Below, piece after piece: positions 1 through 5,081 of a stretch of DNA of 5,081 nt. A program made the translations under genes and the position numbers. Position 1 is the first letter of the stretch. The number at the start of each line of letters is the position of its first letter. The stretch is from Oscillospiraceae bacterium (GTDB lineage: Bacteria; Bacillota; Clostridia; Oscillospirales; Acutalibacteraceae): contig CACZON010000297.1 of NCBI GenBank assembly GCA_902782805.1, positions 1 through 5,081 of the forward strand, read 5' to 3'. The notes below the pieces were generated by a model, which was given only the letters and a program-made list of their open reading frames with translations, was not told the origin of the DNA and searched no databases.

Positions 1-177
1 GCTGTTGTCGACGCGCAGGCATTGATTGATGCCGGCATTATCAAAGATGCTGCCGATGGCATCAAGATCCTCTCGAACGGAACGTTAACGAAAAACCTTA
101 CCGTAAAGGCGAACGCTTTTTCCGAAGCTGCGAAAACCAAGATTGAAGCTGCCGGCGGAAAGGCCGAGGTGATCTAA
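1..177 (+). CDS. rplO: 50S ribosomal protein L15, C-terminal part (5' end outside window)
   Basis: The reading frame is open from the first base and ends at TAA 175-177, giving the last 58 residues of L15. The tail reads DGIKILSNGTLTKNLTV, then KANAFSEAAKTKIEAAGGK, ending AEVI. This matches the conserved C-terminal domain of bacterial L15, which normally ends in a similar EAAGGKVEVI-like stretch. L15 is a late-assembling protein of the large subunit that contacts 23S rRNA near the central protuberance. The gene is partial only because the window begins inside it. Its position directly upstream of secY is the standard spc-operon order. Its last codons also carry the ribosome binding site of secY, so the two are likely translationally coupled. 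Identification is by family resemblance plus context and is secure. Confidence 0.95.
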   Translation, partial: AVVDAQALIDAGIIKDAADGIKILSNGTLTKNLTVKANAFSEAAKTKIEAAGGKAEVI

Positions 178-181
178 GTTG
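166..181 (+). promoter_or_regulatory. secY ribosome binding site inside rplO, with TTG start
   Basis: GAGGTGA (166-172) matches seven bases of the anti-Shine-Dalgarno complement GGAGGTGA and lies within the last codons of rplO. The spacer to TTG at 179 is 6 nt, whereas the first in-frame ATG (191) would be 18 nt away. The rplO stop (175-177) sits between the binding site and the TTG. The arrangement therefore decides the secY start and suggests coupling to rplO translation. Confidence 0.8.
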
Positions 182-1501
182 TTCAATACAATGAAGAATG
201 CCTGGAGAATTCCGGACATCCGCCGAAAGATCCTCTTTACGCTGTTCGTTGTCATCGTGTTCCGGTTCGGCTCCGTCATTCCGGTTCCGTTTTTGAACGT
301 TGAATCGCTCAAAACGCTGATGGAAAGCGTCAACGAAAGCGGGAGCATGCTCTCCTATATCAACATGCTCACCGGCGGCGCGTTCTCCCAGGCGACCCTG
401 TTTGCAATGGGTATTACCCCGTATATCAACTCTTCAATTATCATGCAGCTGCTGACCGTCGCCATCCCCGCGCTCGAGCGGATGTCGAAGGAAGGCGAAG
501 AAGGCAGAAAGAAGATCGGCGCGATCACGCGGTACGTTACCGTTCTCCTCGGCCTGATCCAGGGTATTTTCTACTTCTTCTATCTGAAAAACAGCGGCAT
601 CACCCTTTATCGCACCGGCGCTCCGGCCGTCTTCACGGCGTTTGTAATCGTTCTGGCGTTCACCGCCGGCACGGCGCTGCTGATGTGGCTCGGCGAGCAG
701 ATCAACGAAAAGGGAATCGGCAACGGCATTTCGATCATCCTCTTCGCGGGCATCATCGCCCGTATGCCGACGACGATCGGCCAGCTCTGGGCTTACCTCA
801 GAGCGGCGTTCGAGGATCCCTCGAACTATGCGCGTTATTTCGTACTCGTCCCGCTGTTCATCGTGCTTTTCCTCATCGTCATCTGGGTCATCATCTATAT
901 GAACGATGCGGAGCGCAGGATCCCGGTTCAGTACGCAAAGCGCGTAGTCGGCAGAAAGATGTACGGCGGCCAGAGCACCTATATTCCGATCAAGGTCGGA
1001 ATGAGCGGCGTTATGCCGATCATCTTCGCAAGCTCCATCCTTTCGATCCCCTCTACGATCAAGTTCTTCATGGGGGATTCGGCGACGAAGAGCTCGTTCT
1101 GGAACGGCTTCTTCAATGCGCTGTCAACGTCCGGATGGCTTTATTCTGTGCTGTATTTCATTCTGATTATCCTGTTTGCGTATTTCTATATTACGATTCA
1201 GTACAATCCGATTGAAATGGCAAATAATCTTCGCCAGAACAACGGAGGCATCCCGGGAATCCGCCCGGGTCGTCCGACCTCGGATTTCATCGCGAGAATT
1301 CTGTCGAGGATCACTCTGATCGGCGCGCTCTTCCTCGCGTTCATCGCGCTGCTGCCGATCATTTACGGAAATCTTACCGGTATGACCAACATGACCATGG
1401 GCGGCACTTCGGTGATCATTCTGGTCGGTGTTGCACTCGAAACGGTCAAGCAGATTGAATCTCAGTTAATGCTCCGCCATTACAAAGGATTCCTTGATTG
1501 A
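179..1501 (+). CDS. secY: Preprotein translocase subunit SecY
   Basis: SecY is the central channel of the Sec translocon in the plasma membrane. With SecE and SecG it exports unfolded proteins driven by SecA, and it inserts membrane proteins with the ribosome/SRP. The 440-residue product has the family's usual length and about ten hydrophobic segments. The amphipathic N-terminus MFNTMKNAWRIPD precedes TM1 (about 18-38). A SecY signature-type stretch lies at 72-92 (ATLFAMGITPYINSS and on). GEQINEKGIGNGISI at 172-186 is typical of the TM4-TM5 region. The large cytoplasmic loop with RRIPVQYAKR is near 246-255. The last large cytoplasmic loop has PGIRPG at 359-364, with Arg362 corresponding to the conserved SecY arginine needed for SecA-driven transport. 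The start is TTG at 179, supported by a well-spaced ribosome binding site and by the N-terminus expected for the family; ATG at 191 would remove four residues. It follows rplO after 1 nt and precedes adk by 16 nt. Nothing is missing or unusual in the protein. Confidence 0.98.
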   Translation: MFNTMKNAWRIPDIRRKILFTLFVVIVFRFGSVIPVPFLNVESLKTLMESVNESGSMLSYINMLTGGAFSQATLFAMGITPYINSSIIMQLLTVAIPALERMSKEGEEGRKKIGAITRYVTVLLGLIQGIFYFFYLKNSGITLYRTGAPAVFTAFVIVLAFTAGTALLMWLGEQINEKGIGNGISIILFAGIIARMPTTIGQLWAYLRAAFEDPSNYARYFVLVPLFIVLFLIVIWVIIYMNDAERRIPVQYAKRVVGRKMYGGQSTYIPIKVGMSGVMPIIFASSILSIPSTIKFFMGDSATKSSFWNGFFNALSTSGWLYSVLYFILIILFAYFYITIQYNPIEMANNLRQNNGGIPGIRPGRPTSDFIARILSRITLIGALFLAFIALLPIIYGNLTGMTNMTMGGTSVIILVGVALETVKQIESQLMLRHYKGFLD

Positions 1502-1502
1502 T

Positions 1503-1520
1503 AAGGAGCGTGGCGCTGTG
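1503..1520 (+). promoter_or_regulatory. adk ribosome binding site and GTG start
   Basis: AAGGAG (1503-1508) lies just after the secY stop (1499-1501), 9 nt before GTG 1518. An in-frame upstream TTG at 1494 would start inside secY and add eight residues (MIDKERGA) not expected in the family. The GTG gives MNLILLGAPGAGKGT, the normal Adk N-terminus with the P-loop beginning at residue 7. Confidence 0.8.
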
Positions 1521-2156
1521 AATTTAATTCTGTTAGGTGCCCCCGGAGCGGGAAAAGGCACACAGGCCGAAACCATCTGCAAGCATTTTGGTATTCCGGC
1601 AATTTCAACGGGTAATATTATCCGTGACGCGCTGAGAAGCGGTACGGAAATGGGACTTCGGGCAAAGCAGTATACCGAAGCGGGCCAGCTCGTCCCGGAC
1701 GAAGTCGTCATCGGGATCGTTGCGGAGCGTCTTTCTCAGGACGACTGCAAAGCGGGCTTTTTGCTCGACGGCTTCCCGAGAACCATTCCCCAGGCCGAGG
1801 CGCTGGACAAAATGGGCATCACCATCGATAAGGTCGTCGATATCGACGTACCCGACGGGGAGATCGTTCAGAGAATGTCCGGCCGCCGTGTCTGTTCCGT
1901 TTGCGGCGCCTCCTACCACATCGTCAACAAAAAGCCGAAGGTAGAAGGAGTCTGCGATCTGTGTTCAGGCGCCCTTGTTCAGCGCAAGGACGACCACCCG
2001 GATACAGTCAAAGAGAGACTGAACGTCTATCATGAAAAAACCGAGCCGCTCAAGGCTTACTACGAAAAGCAGAACAAAGTCTTTTCGGTAAACGGCTGCG
2101 GCGCGATCGACGAGATCTCAAATCAGATTATTTCTGCTTTGGAGGCGCTCGTATGA
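1518..2156 (+). CDS. adk: Adenylate kinase, zinc-lid type
   Basis: This cytoplasmic enzyme catalyses the reversible reaction ATP + AMP to 2 ADP and so balances adenylate charge. From the GTG start the product is 212 residues, close to the 215-220 usual for the long bacterial form. The P-loop GAPGAGKGTQ is at 7-16. The AMP-binding part includes STGNIIR (30-36) and the DGFPRTIPQAEAL motif (84-96). GRR at 122-124 opens the LID. The LID carries four cysteines as two CxxC pairs (C126/C129 and C146/C149), the structural zinc site common in Gram-positive Adk and absent from E. coli Adk. QRKDDHPDTVKERL (155-168) supplies the usual catalytic arginine and aspartate region. The gene lies between secY and map, as in Firmicute spc operons, and its TGA overlaps the map ATG (ATGA, 2153-2156). 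The protein looks complete and active. Confidence 0.98.
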   Translation: MNLILLGAPGAGKGTQAETICKHFGIPAISTGNIIRDALRSGTEMGLRAKQYTEAGQLVPDEVVIGIVAERLSQDDCKAGFLLDGFPRTIPQAEALDKMGITIDKVVDIDVPDGEIVQRMSGRRVCSVCGASYHIVNKKPKVEGVCDLCSGALVQRKDDHPDTVKERLNVYHEKTEPLKAYYEKQNKVFSVNGCGAIDEISNQIISALEALV

Positions 2157-2905
2157 TCAGCGTCAAAACGGCCCGAGAGCTTACCGCGATGCGCCTTGCG
2201 GGGAAAATTTCCGCGCGGGCGCTCCGGCTTGCCGGGACGATGATAGAACCCGGGGTTTCCACCTTCGAGATCGACAGGGAGATCCGAAAATATATCGAAA
2301 GCGAAGGCGCGACCCCCAATTTTCTCGGCTACGGCGGATTCCCCGCCAGCGCCTGTATCTCGGTCAACAACGTGGTTATCCATGGCATCCCGGACCACAA
2401 GACGATTCTTAAGGAAGGCGATATCGTCAGCGTGGACGTCGGCGCGTTTATCGACGGATTCAACGGCGACAACGCGTATACGTTCCCGTGCGGCGACGTT
2501 TCCGAAAAGGCAAAAAAACTCTTAAAGGCAACGGAAGAGAGCCTTTATCAGGGAATTGCCCAGGCGAAAGCCGGAAACAGAATCGGCGATATCGGTCATG
2601 CGGTTCAGGAGTATGTCGAACTTCGCGGTTACTCGGTTGTACGCGATTTCGTGGGCCACGGAGTAGGCGCGAAACTACACGAAGATCCCAGCGTTCCGAA
2701 TTACGGTACGCCTAAAAGAGGCGTACGGCTCGTCCCCGGAATGACGATCGCCATCGAGCCGATGGTCAACGCGGGCGGCTATCAGGTAAAAACGCTTCAA
2801 GACGGCTGGACTACGGTTACAGCCGATGGTGAATTGTCTGCGCACTTTGAGCACACGGTTGCCATCACCGCATCCGGTCCGGTGATACTGACCCTGCCGG
2901 ATTAA
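2153..2905 (+). CDS. map: Methionine aminopeptidase, type I
   Basis: Map removes the initiator methionine from nascent proteins after deformylation when residue two is small. It is a cytoplasmic metalloenzyme of the pita-bread fold that acts near the ribosome exit. The 250-residue product matches the length of short type Ia bacterial enzymes, without an N-terminal zinc finger. All five expected metal ligands are visible: D95 and D106 (in VDVGAFIDGFNGDN), H169 (FVGHGVG), E202 (AIEPMV) and E233 (HFEHT). The substrate-site histidines H77 (VVIHGIP) and H176 (KLHEDP) are also present. The motif ACISVNNVVIHGIP at 67-80 is typical. The start is ATG 2153, overlapping the adk stop by ATGA, with GGAGG at 2141-2145 and a 7-nt spacer, so coupling with adk is likely. 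It is followed after 14 nt by the KOW gene. Confidence 0.98.
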   Translation: MISVKTARELTAMRLAGKISARALRLAGTMIEPGVSTFEIDREIRKYIESEGATPNFLGYGGFPASACISVNNVVIHGIPDHKTILKEGDIVSVDVGAFIDGFNGDNAYTFPCGDVSEKAKKLLKATEESLYQGIAQAKAGNRIGDIGHAVQEYVELRGYSVVRDFVGHGVGAKLHEDPSVPNYGTPKRGVRLVPGMTIAIEPMVNAGGYQVKTLQDGWTTVTADGELSAHFEHTVAITASGPVILTLPD

Positions 2906-2919
2906 GGACGGTGGACCCT

Positions 2920-3165
2920 ATGGAACTAAAACGCGGGCAAGTCGTTTTTTCCAATGCAGGGCGCGATCAGGGCAAGTTTGCGGTGGTGCTCGAGGACGAC
3001 GGCGTCTACGCAGTCATCTGCGACGGCGCGCGGCGGACGCTCGAAGCCCCCAAGAAGAAAAAGCACATTCATCTTTCGAAAACGCTCTCGTTTTTATCGG
3101 AAGAGGAGATGCGCAGCGATCGCGCGATCAAGAAAGCGCTCCGGCGCTTTTGTGAGCATGAATGA
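2920..3165 (+). CDS. Small KOW-domain RNA-binding protein, L14E-like
   Basis: An 81-residue basic protein. Residues 4-24 (KRGQVVFSNAGRDQGKF and on) form a KOW-type beta segment, the RNA-binding motif seen in L24, NusG and the archaeal/eukaryotic L14E/L6E/L27E proteins. Next comes DGVYAVICDGARRTLEAP and a lysine run, PKKKKHIHL (44-52). The C-terminal third (57-81) looks helical and charged. Genes of this type are known between map and infA in many Clostridia, where they are annotated only as KOW-domain or L14E-like RNA-binding proteins. The biochemical role is not established, so a ribosome-associated function is inference from domain and location. I chose ATG 2920, giving MELKRGQ. GTG 2911 would lie only 2 nt after AAGGA (2904-2908), too close, whereas 11 nt separate AAGGA from ATG 2920. 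Another G-rich stretch, GGTGGA (2910-2915), lies 4 nt before it. The exact start is less certain than the gene. Confidence 0.88.
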   Translation: MELKRGQVVFSNAGRDQGKFAVVLEDDGVYAVICDGARRTLEAPKKKKHIHLSKTLSFLSEEEMRSDRAIKKALRRFCEHE

Positions 3166-3192
3166 GACCATGGATCGAGGAGGTTTTACCCA

Positions 3193-3411
3193 ATGTCAAA
3201 ACAGGACGTAATTGAACTGGAAGGGATCGTAAAAGAAGCTCTGCCCAACGCGATGTTTACGGTGGAGCTGCCGAACGGCCATCAGATTTTAGCGCATATT
3301 TCCGGAAAGCTGAGGATGAACTACATCCGCATCCTCCCGGGAGACAAGGTCACGGTCGAAATGTCGCCTTACGACCTGACGCGCGGCAGAATCACCTGGC
3401 GTTCGAAGTAA
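3193..3411 (+). CDS. infA: Translation initiation factor IF-1
   Basis: IF-1 is a 72-residue single OB-fold protein that binds the 30S A site during initiation and helps IF2 and IF3 select the initiator tRNA. The product is exactly 72 residues and nearly textbook in sequence: MSKQDVIELEGIV, then ALPNAMFTVELPNGH, LAHISGKLRMNYIRILPGDK (33-52), and the end SPYDLTRGRITWRSK (58-72). The start is ATG 3193, with GAGGAGGT at 3177-3184 and an 8-nt spacer. Position between map (plus the KOW gene) and rpmJ is the standard Firmicute arrangement. Nothing is unusual. Confidence 0.98.
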   Translation: MSKQDVIELEGIVKEALPNAMFTVELPNGHQILAHISGKLRMNYIRILPGDKVTVEMSPYDLTRGRITWRSK

Positions 3412-3450
3412 AGAAATCTGATTGAAATTCTCACAAGGAGGTAAGCAGAA

Positions 3451-3564
3451 ATGAAAGTCAGACCTTCTGTAAAGAAAATTTGCGACAAGTGCAAGATCAT
3501 TAAACGCAAAGGGAAAATCATGGTTATCTGTGAGAACCCGAAACACAAACAGCGCCAGGGCTGA
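3451..3564 (+). CDS. rpmJ: 50S ribosomal protein L36, zinc-ribbon type
   Basis: A 37-residue gene, beginning MKVRPSVKKICDKCK and ending CENPKHKQRQG, the usual length and ending of bacterial L36. L36 is the smallest large-subunit protein and binds 23S rRNA at a multi-helix junction. The zinc ligands of the classical (C+) type are present: C11, C14, C27 and H32. This implies zinc-dependent folding, as opposed to the zinc-free paralogue some bacteria express in zinc starvation. The start is ATG 3451 behind a strong AAGGAGGT (3435-3442) with an 8-nt spacer. It lies 39 nt after infA and 59 nt before rpsM, matching the Firmicute order. Confidence 0.97.
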   Translation: MKVRPSVKKICDKCKIIKRKGKIMVICENPKHKQRQG

Positions 3565-3576
3565 TACGGCGCTCGC

Positions 3577-3598
3577 GGGATTCAGACCCGTGAATCTT
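3577..3598 (+). repeat. Inverted repeat (possible mRNA hairpin) in the rpmJ-rpsM gap
   Basis: GATTCA (3579-3584) and TGAATC (3591-3596) are perfect inverted copies around a 6-nt loop, GACCCG. Two further G·U pairs (3578/3597 and 3577/3598) could lengthen the stem to 8. A competing short pairing, CGGG (3576-3579) with CCCG (3587-3590), overlaps it. The following TTATTTATG is AT-rich but not a run of T, so it is a poor intrinsic terminator. It could be a processing, stability or regulatory hairpin, or chance. Confidence 0.4.
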
Positions 3599-3623
3599 AT
3601 TTATGTAATGGAGGTATAGCCGT

Positions 3624-3992
3624 ATGGCTCGTATTTCAGGTATAGACCTGCCAAGAGATAAGCGCATTGAAATTGCCCTTACCTATATCTATGGCATCGG
3701 CAGAAAGACTGCCACGAACATCTGTCAGGTAACCGGCGTGAATCCGGACGTCCGCGTCCGCGACCTTTCCGAAGGCGACGAAGCGAAGATCAGAGAGTAT
3801 ATCGATCATCATCTCGTCGTGGAAGGCGACCTGCGCCGCAACGTAGCGTTTGATATCAAGAGACTGATCGAAATCGGCTGTTTCCGCGGCGTACGCCACA
3901 GAAAAGGACTTCCGGTCCGCGGACAGCGCACGAAGACGAACGCACGTACAAGAAAAGGCCCGAGAAAGACCATGGCCAACAAGAAGAAGTAA
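3624..3992 (+). CDS. rpsM: 30S ribosomal protein S13
   Basis: S13 sits in the head of the small subunit, pairs with S19, and reaches the large subunit through bridges to L5 and 23S rRNA near the tRNAs. The 122-residue product begins MARISGIDLPRDKRIEIALT and carries YIYGIGRKTA (21-30), the helix-turn segment typical of S13. It ends in a basic tail with RGQRTKTNARTRKGP (99-113) and MANKKK, which in known ribosomes runs toward the P-site tRNA. Length and sequence are normal. The start is ATG 3624 behind GGAGGT (3610-3615) with an 8-nt spacer. It is the first gene of the alpha part of the cluster, 59 nt after rpmJ and 15 nt before rpsK. Confidence 0.98.
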   Translation: MARISGIDLPRDKRIEIALTYIYGIGRKTATNICQVTGVNPDVRVRDLSEGDEAKIREYIDHHLVVEGDLRRNVAFDIKRLIEIGCFRGVRHRKGLPVRGQRTKTNARTRKGPRKTMANKKK

Positions 3993-4007
3993 TCAGGAGG
4001 GGATAAC

Positions 4008-4418
4008 ATGGCAGCACAAAAAGGCGGCAAGAAGTCGGCAACCGCAGTCCGCAGACGCCGCGAACGCAAAAATATTGAACGTGGAGCTGCTCACATCCAG
4101 TCCACTTTCAACAACACGATCGTAACCATCAGCGATACTCAGGGCAACGCTGTTTCCTGGGCGAGCGCCGGTGAACTCGGATTCCGCGGATCGAGAAAAT
4201 CCACTCCGTTTGCAGCACAGTCCGCCGCGGAAACCGCAGCGAAAGCCGCGATGGAGCACGGAATGAAAACCGTAGAGGTCTATGTAAAAGGCCCCGGAGC
4301 CGGAAGAGAAGCCGCGATCCGTGCGCTTCAGGCCGCAGGCCTCGAAGTTACGATGATCAAAGACGTAACCCCGATTCCTCATAACGGATGCCGTCCTCCG
4401 AAGAGAAGACGTGTTTGA
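4008..4418 (+). CDS. rpsK: 30S ribosomal protein S11
   Basis: S11 lies on the platform of the small subunit, beside S18 and S21, near the 3' end of 16S rRNA and the mRNA exit. The 136-residue product has a basic, low-complexity N-terminus (MAAQKGGKKSATAVRRRRER), a few residues longer than in some relatives. The core includes AHIQSTFNNTIVTISDTQGN (28-47) and FRGSRKSTPFAAQ (59-71). It ends with the near-universal PIPHNGCRPPKRRRV (122-136). Asn126-Gly127 in that motif corresponds to the site reported as isoaspartate in E. coli S11; whether it forms here cannot be seen. The start is ATG 4008, with AGGAGG (3995-4000) and a 7-nt spacer. It is 15 nt after rpsM and 27 nt before rpsD. Confidence 0.98.
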   Translation: MAAQKGGKKSATAVRRRRERKNIERGAAHIQSTFNNTIVTISDTQGNAVSWASAGELGFRGSRKSTPFAAQSAAETAAKAAMEHGMKTVEVYVKGPGAGREAAIRALQAAGLEVTMIKDVTPIPHNGCRPPKRRRV

Positions 4419-4423
4419 TTAAG

Positions 4424-4448
4424 AATTAGGAGGTACCATCTAATTATG
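4424..4448 (+). promoter_or_regulatory. rpsD ribosome binding site framed by an inverted repeat
   Basis: The Shine-Dalgarno sequence AGGAGGT (4428-4434) is followed by 11 nt before ATG 4446, longer than the 6-9 nt seen at the well-defined starts upstream. AATTAG (4424-4429) and CTAATT (4440-4445) are perfect inverted copies, so the mRNA could fold into a six-pair stem, plus one G·U pair (4430/4439). The stem would close exactly at the start codon, with most of the AGGAGGT in the loop. The stem is AT-rich and weak. S4 controls its own synthesis in other bacteria, so a regulatory role is conceivable but unproven. Confidence 0.5.
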
Positions 4449-5072
4449 GCTAGATATACTGATGCTGTATGCAAATTATGCCGCAGAGAAGGCAAGAAGC
4501 TCTTTCTGAAGGGCGCAAGATGCTATACAGGAAAATGCGCGCTTGAGCGCAGAGCGTATGCCCCCGGACAGCACGGTCAGGGACGTAAAAAAGCTTCCGA
4601 ATACGGAATGCAGCTTCGTGCGAAGCAGCAGACCAAGCGCTATTACGGCGTTCTGGAAAGCCAGTTCGCGAAGTATTACGAGATGGCTACGAAGAAGCCC
4701 GGCAAGACCGGTGAAGAACTCCTTTCAATCCTCGAAACGAGACTCGACAACGTCGTTTACAGATGCGGTTGGGCGAGCAGCCGCGCCGAAGCGCGCCAGC
4801 TCGTCGTTCACGGACATTTTGCCGTCAACGGCAAAAGAGTCGACATCCCCTCGTATCTGACGAAGACCGGCGAGGTTGTTTCCATTGTGGAAAAGAGCCG
4901 CTCTCTCGATAAGATCAAGGCCGTGATCGAAGAAAACTCCGCACATCCGATTCCCAAATGGCTCGAAGTAAACCGCGACGCTTTTGAGGGAAAGATCGTT
5001 GCAGCTCCGGTTCGTGAAGACGTTGATCTCGACGTTGACGAAACGCTGATCGTTGAGTTGTATTCCAAATAA
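4446..5072 (+). CDS. rpsD: 30S ribosomal protein S4, zinc-binding type
   Basis: S4 is a primary 16S rRNA-binding protein that starts 30S body assembly, shapes the mRNA entry site with S3 and S5, and affects decoding accuracy. The 208-residue product has the family's length. The N-terminal cysteines C9, C12, C26 and C31 match the zinc-binding (C+) form known from Thermus S4. RAYAPGQHGQGRKKASEYG (36-54) is a conserved segment. The S4 RNA-binding domain spans about 98-155 and includes TRLDNVVYRCGWASSRAEAR (98-117) and VVHGHFAVNGKRV (120-132). The end, DETLIVELYSK, is typical. The start is ATG 4446, giving MARYTDAVCKLCRREG; the ribosome binding site is somewhat distant. Location inside the alpha cluster fits Clostridia and differs from Bacillus subtilis, where rpsD is separate. 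In E. coli S4 represses the alpha operon, and in B. subtilis its own gene. Confidence 0.98.
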   Translation: MARYTDAVCKLCRREGKKLFLKGARCYTGKCALERRAYAPGQHGQGRKKASEYGMQLRAKQQTKRYYGVLESQFAKYYEMATKKPGKTGEELLSILETRLDNVVYRCGWASSRAEARQLVVHGHFAVNGKRVDIPSYLTKTGEVVSIVEKSRSLDKIKAVIEENSAHPIPKWLEVNRDAFEGKIVAAPVREDVDLDVDETLIVELYSK

Positions 5073-5081
5073 TCCCTTTCC

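Noticed and set aside
191..193. ATG 191 as start of secY
   Set aside because: It would be 18 nt from the GAGGTGA site and would drop the MFNT residues typical of clostridial SecY N-termini. TTG 179 fits better.
685..1215. 176-residue open frame on the + strand inside secY, in another frame
   Set aside because: It lies wholly within the secY coding region. Its translation is rich in Arg, His and Asp, as expected from reading these codons out of frame, it has no recognisable domain, and it has no ribosome binding site that I can see.
1252..1269. Two CCCGGG copies six bases apart in secY, able to form a hairpin
   Set aside because: They fall on the codons of the conserved PGIRPG motif, so protein constraint and GC-rich codons explain them.
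2911..2919. GTG 2911 as start of the KOW gene
   Set aside because: AAGGA at 2904-2908 would be only 2 nt away, too close. ATG 2920 gives the expected N-terminus and a workable spacing.
3577..3605. Intrinsic terminator between rpmJ and rpsM
   Set aside because: The stem is short and AT-containing, and the downstream TTATTTATG is not a continuous T-run. A terminator would also cut off essential ribosomal genes with no evident promoter after it.
3581..3609. Promoter-like TTCAGA, 17-nt spacer, TGTAAT before rpsM
   Set aside because: The -35 match is only four of six. Transcription would start at about 3616, just past the rpsM ribosome binding site at 3610-3615, giving a message without it. It also overlaps the inverted repeat. 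Chance is more likely.
3993..4382. 129-residue open frame on the - strand opposite rpsK
   Set aside because: It is antisense to a clearly conserved gene. The translation is low-complexity, with many Gly, Ser, Arg and Phe, and resembles no family; it is a by-product of rpsK codon choice.

Overview
The window is a continuous stretch of the conserved spc–alpha ribosomal protein gene cluster. All genes are on the + strand, in this order: rplO (3' end only), secY, adk, map, a small KOW-domain gene, infA, rpmJ, rpsM, rpsK and rpsD. The window stops 9 bases after the rpsD stop codon. In this gene order rpoA and rplQ would normally come next, but they are not visible.

The organism is most likely a Firmicute of class Clostridia, with moderate GC content (somewhat above 50% by eye). 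The evidence is a KOW-domain (L14E-like) gene between map and infA, rpsD inside the alpha cluster rather than elsewhere as in Bacillus, a four-cysteine zinc-lid adenylate kinase, zinc-type L36 and S4, and strong AGGAGG-type ribosome binding sites. Some wording of the proteins (for example the STGNIIRDAL stretch of Adk) recalls Oscillospirales/Ruminococcaceae-type Clostridia, but that rank is a guess.

Layout: 1-177 is the end of L15. 179-2905 holds secY, adk and map, tightly packed: a 1-nt gap, a 16-nt gap, then a 4-nt ATGA overlap. 2920-3564 holds three small genes (KOW protein, IF1, L36). 3624-5072 holds S13, S11 and S4. No intergenic gap exceeds 59 nt. I see no convincing internal promoter and no classical terminator, so the region probably lies on one long transcript. 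The cluster combines ribosome assembly (L15, L36, S13, S11, S4), initiation (IF1), protein export (SecY), N-terminal methionine removal (Map) and adenylate balance (Adk).

All genes look intact and ordinary for their families, and I found no mobile element, CRISPR array, RNA gene or new system. The observations most worth checking are two small inverted repeats, one framing the rpsD ribosome binding site and one in the rpmJ-rpsM gap. Others are the little-studied KOW gene and the non-ATG starts of secY (TTG) and adk (GTG).
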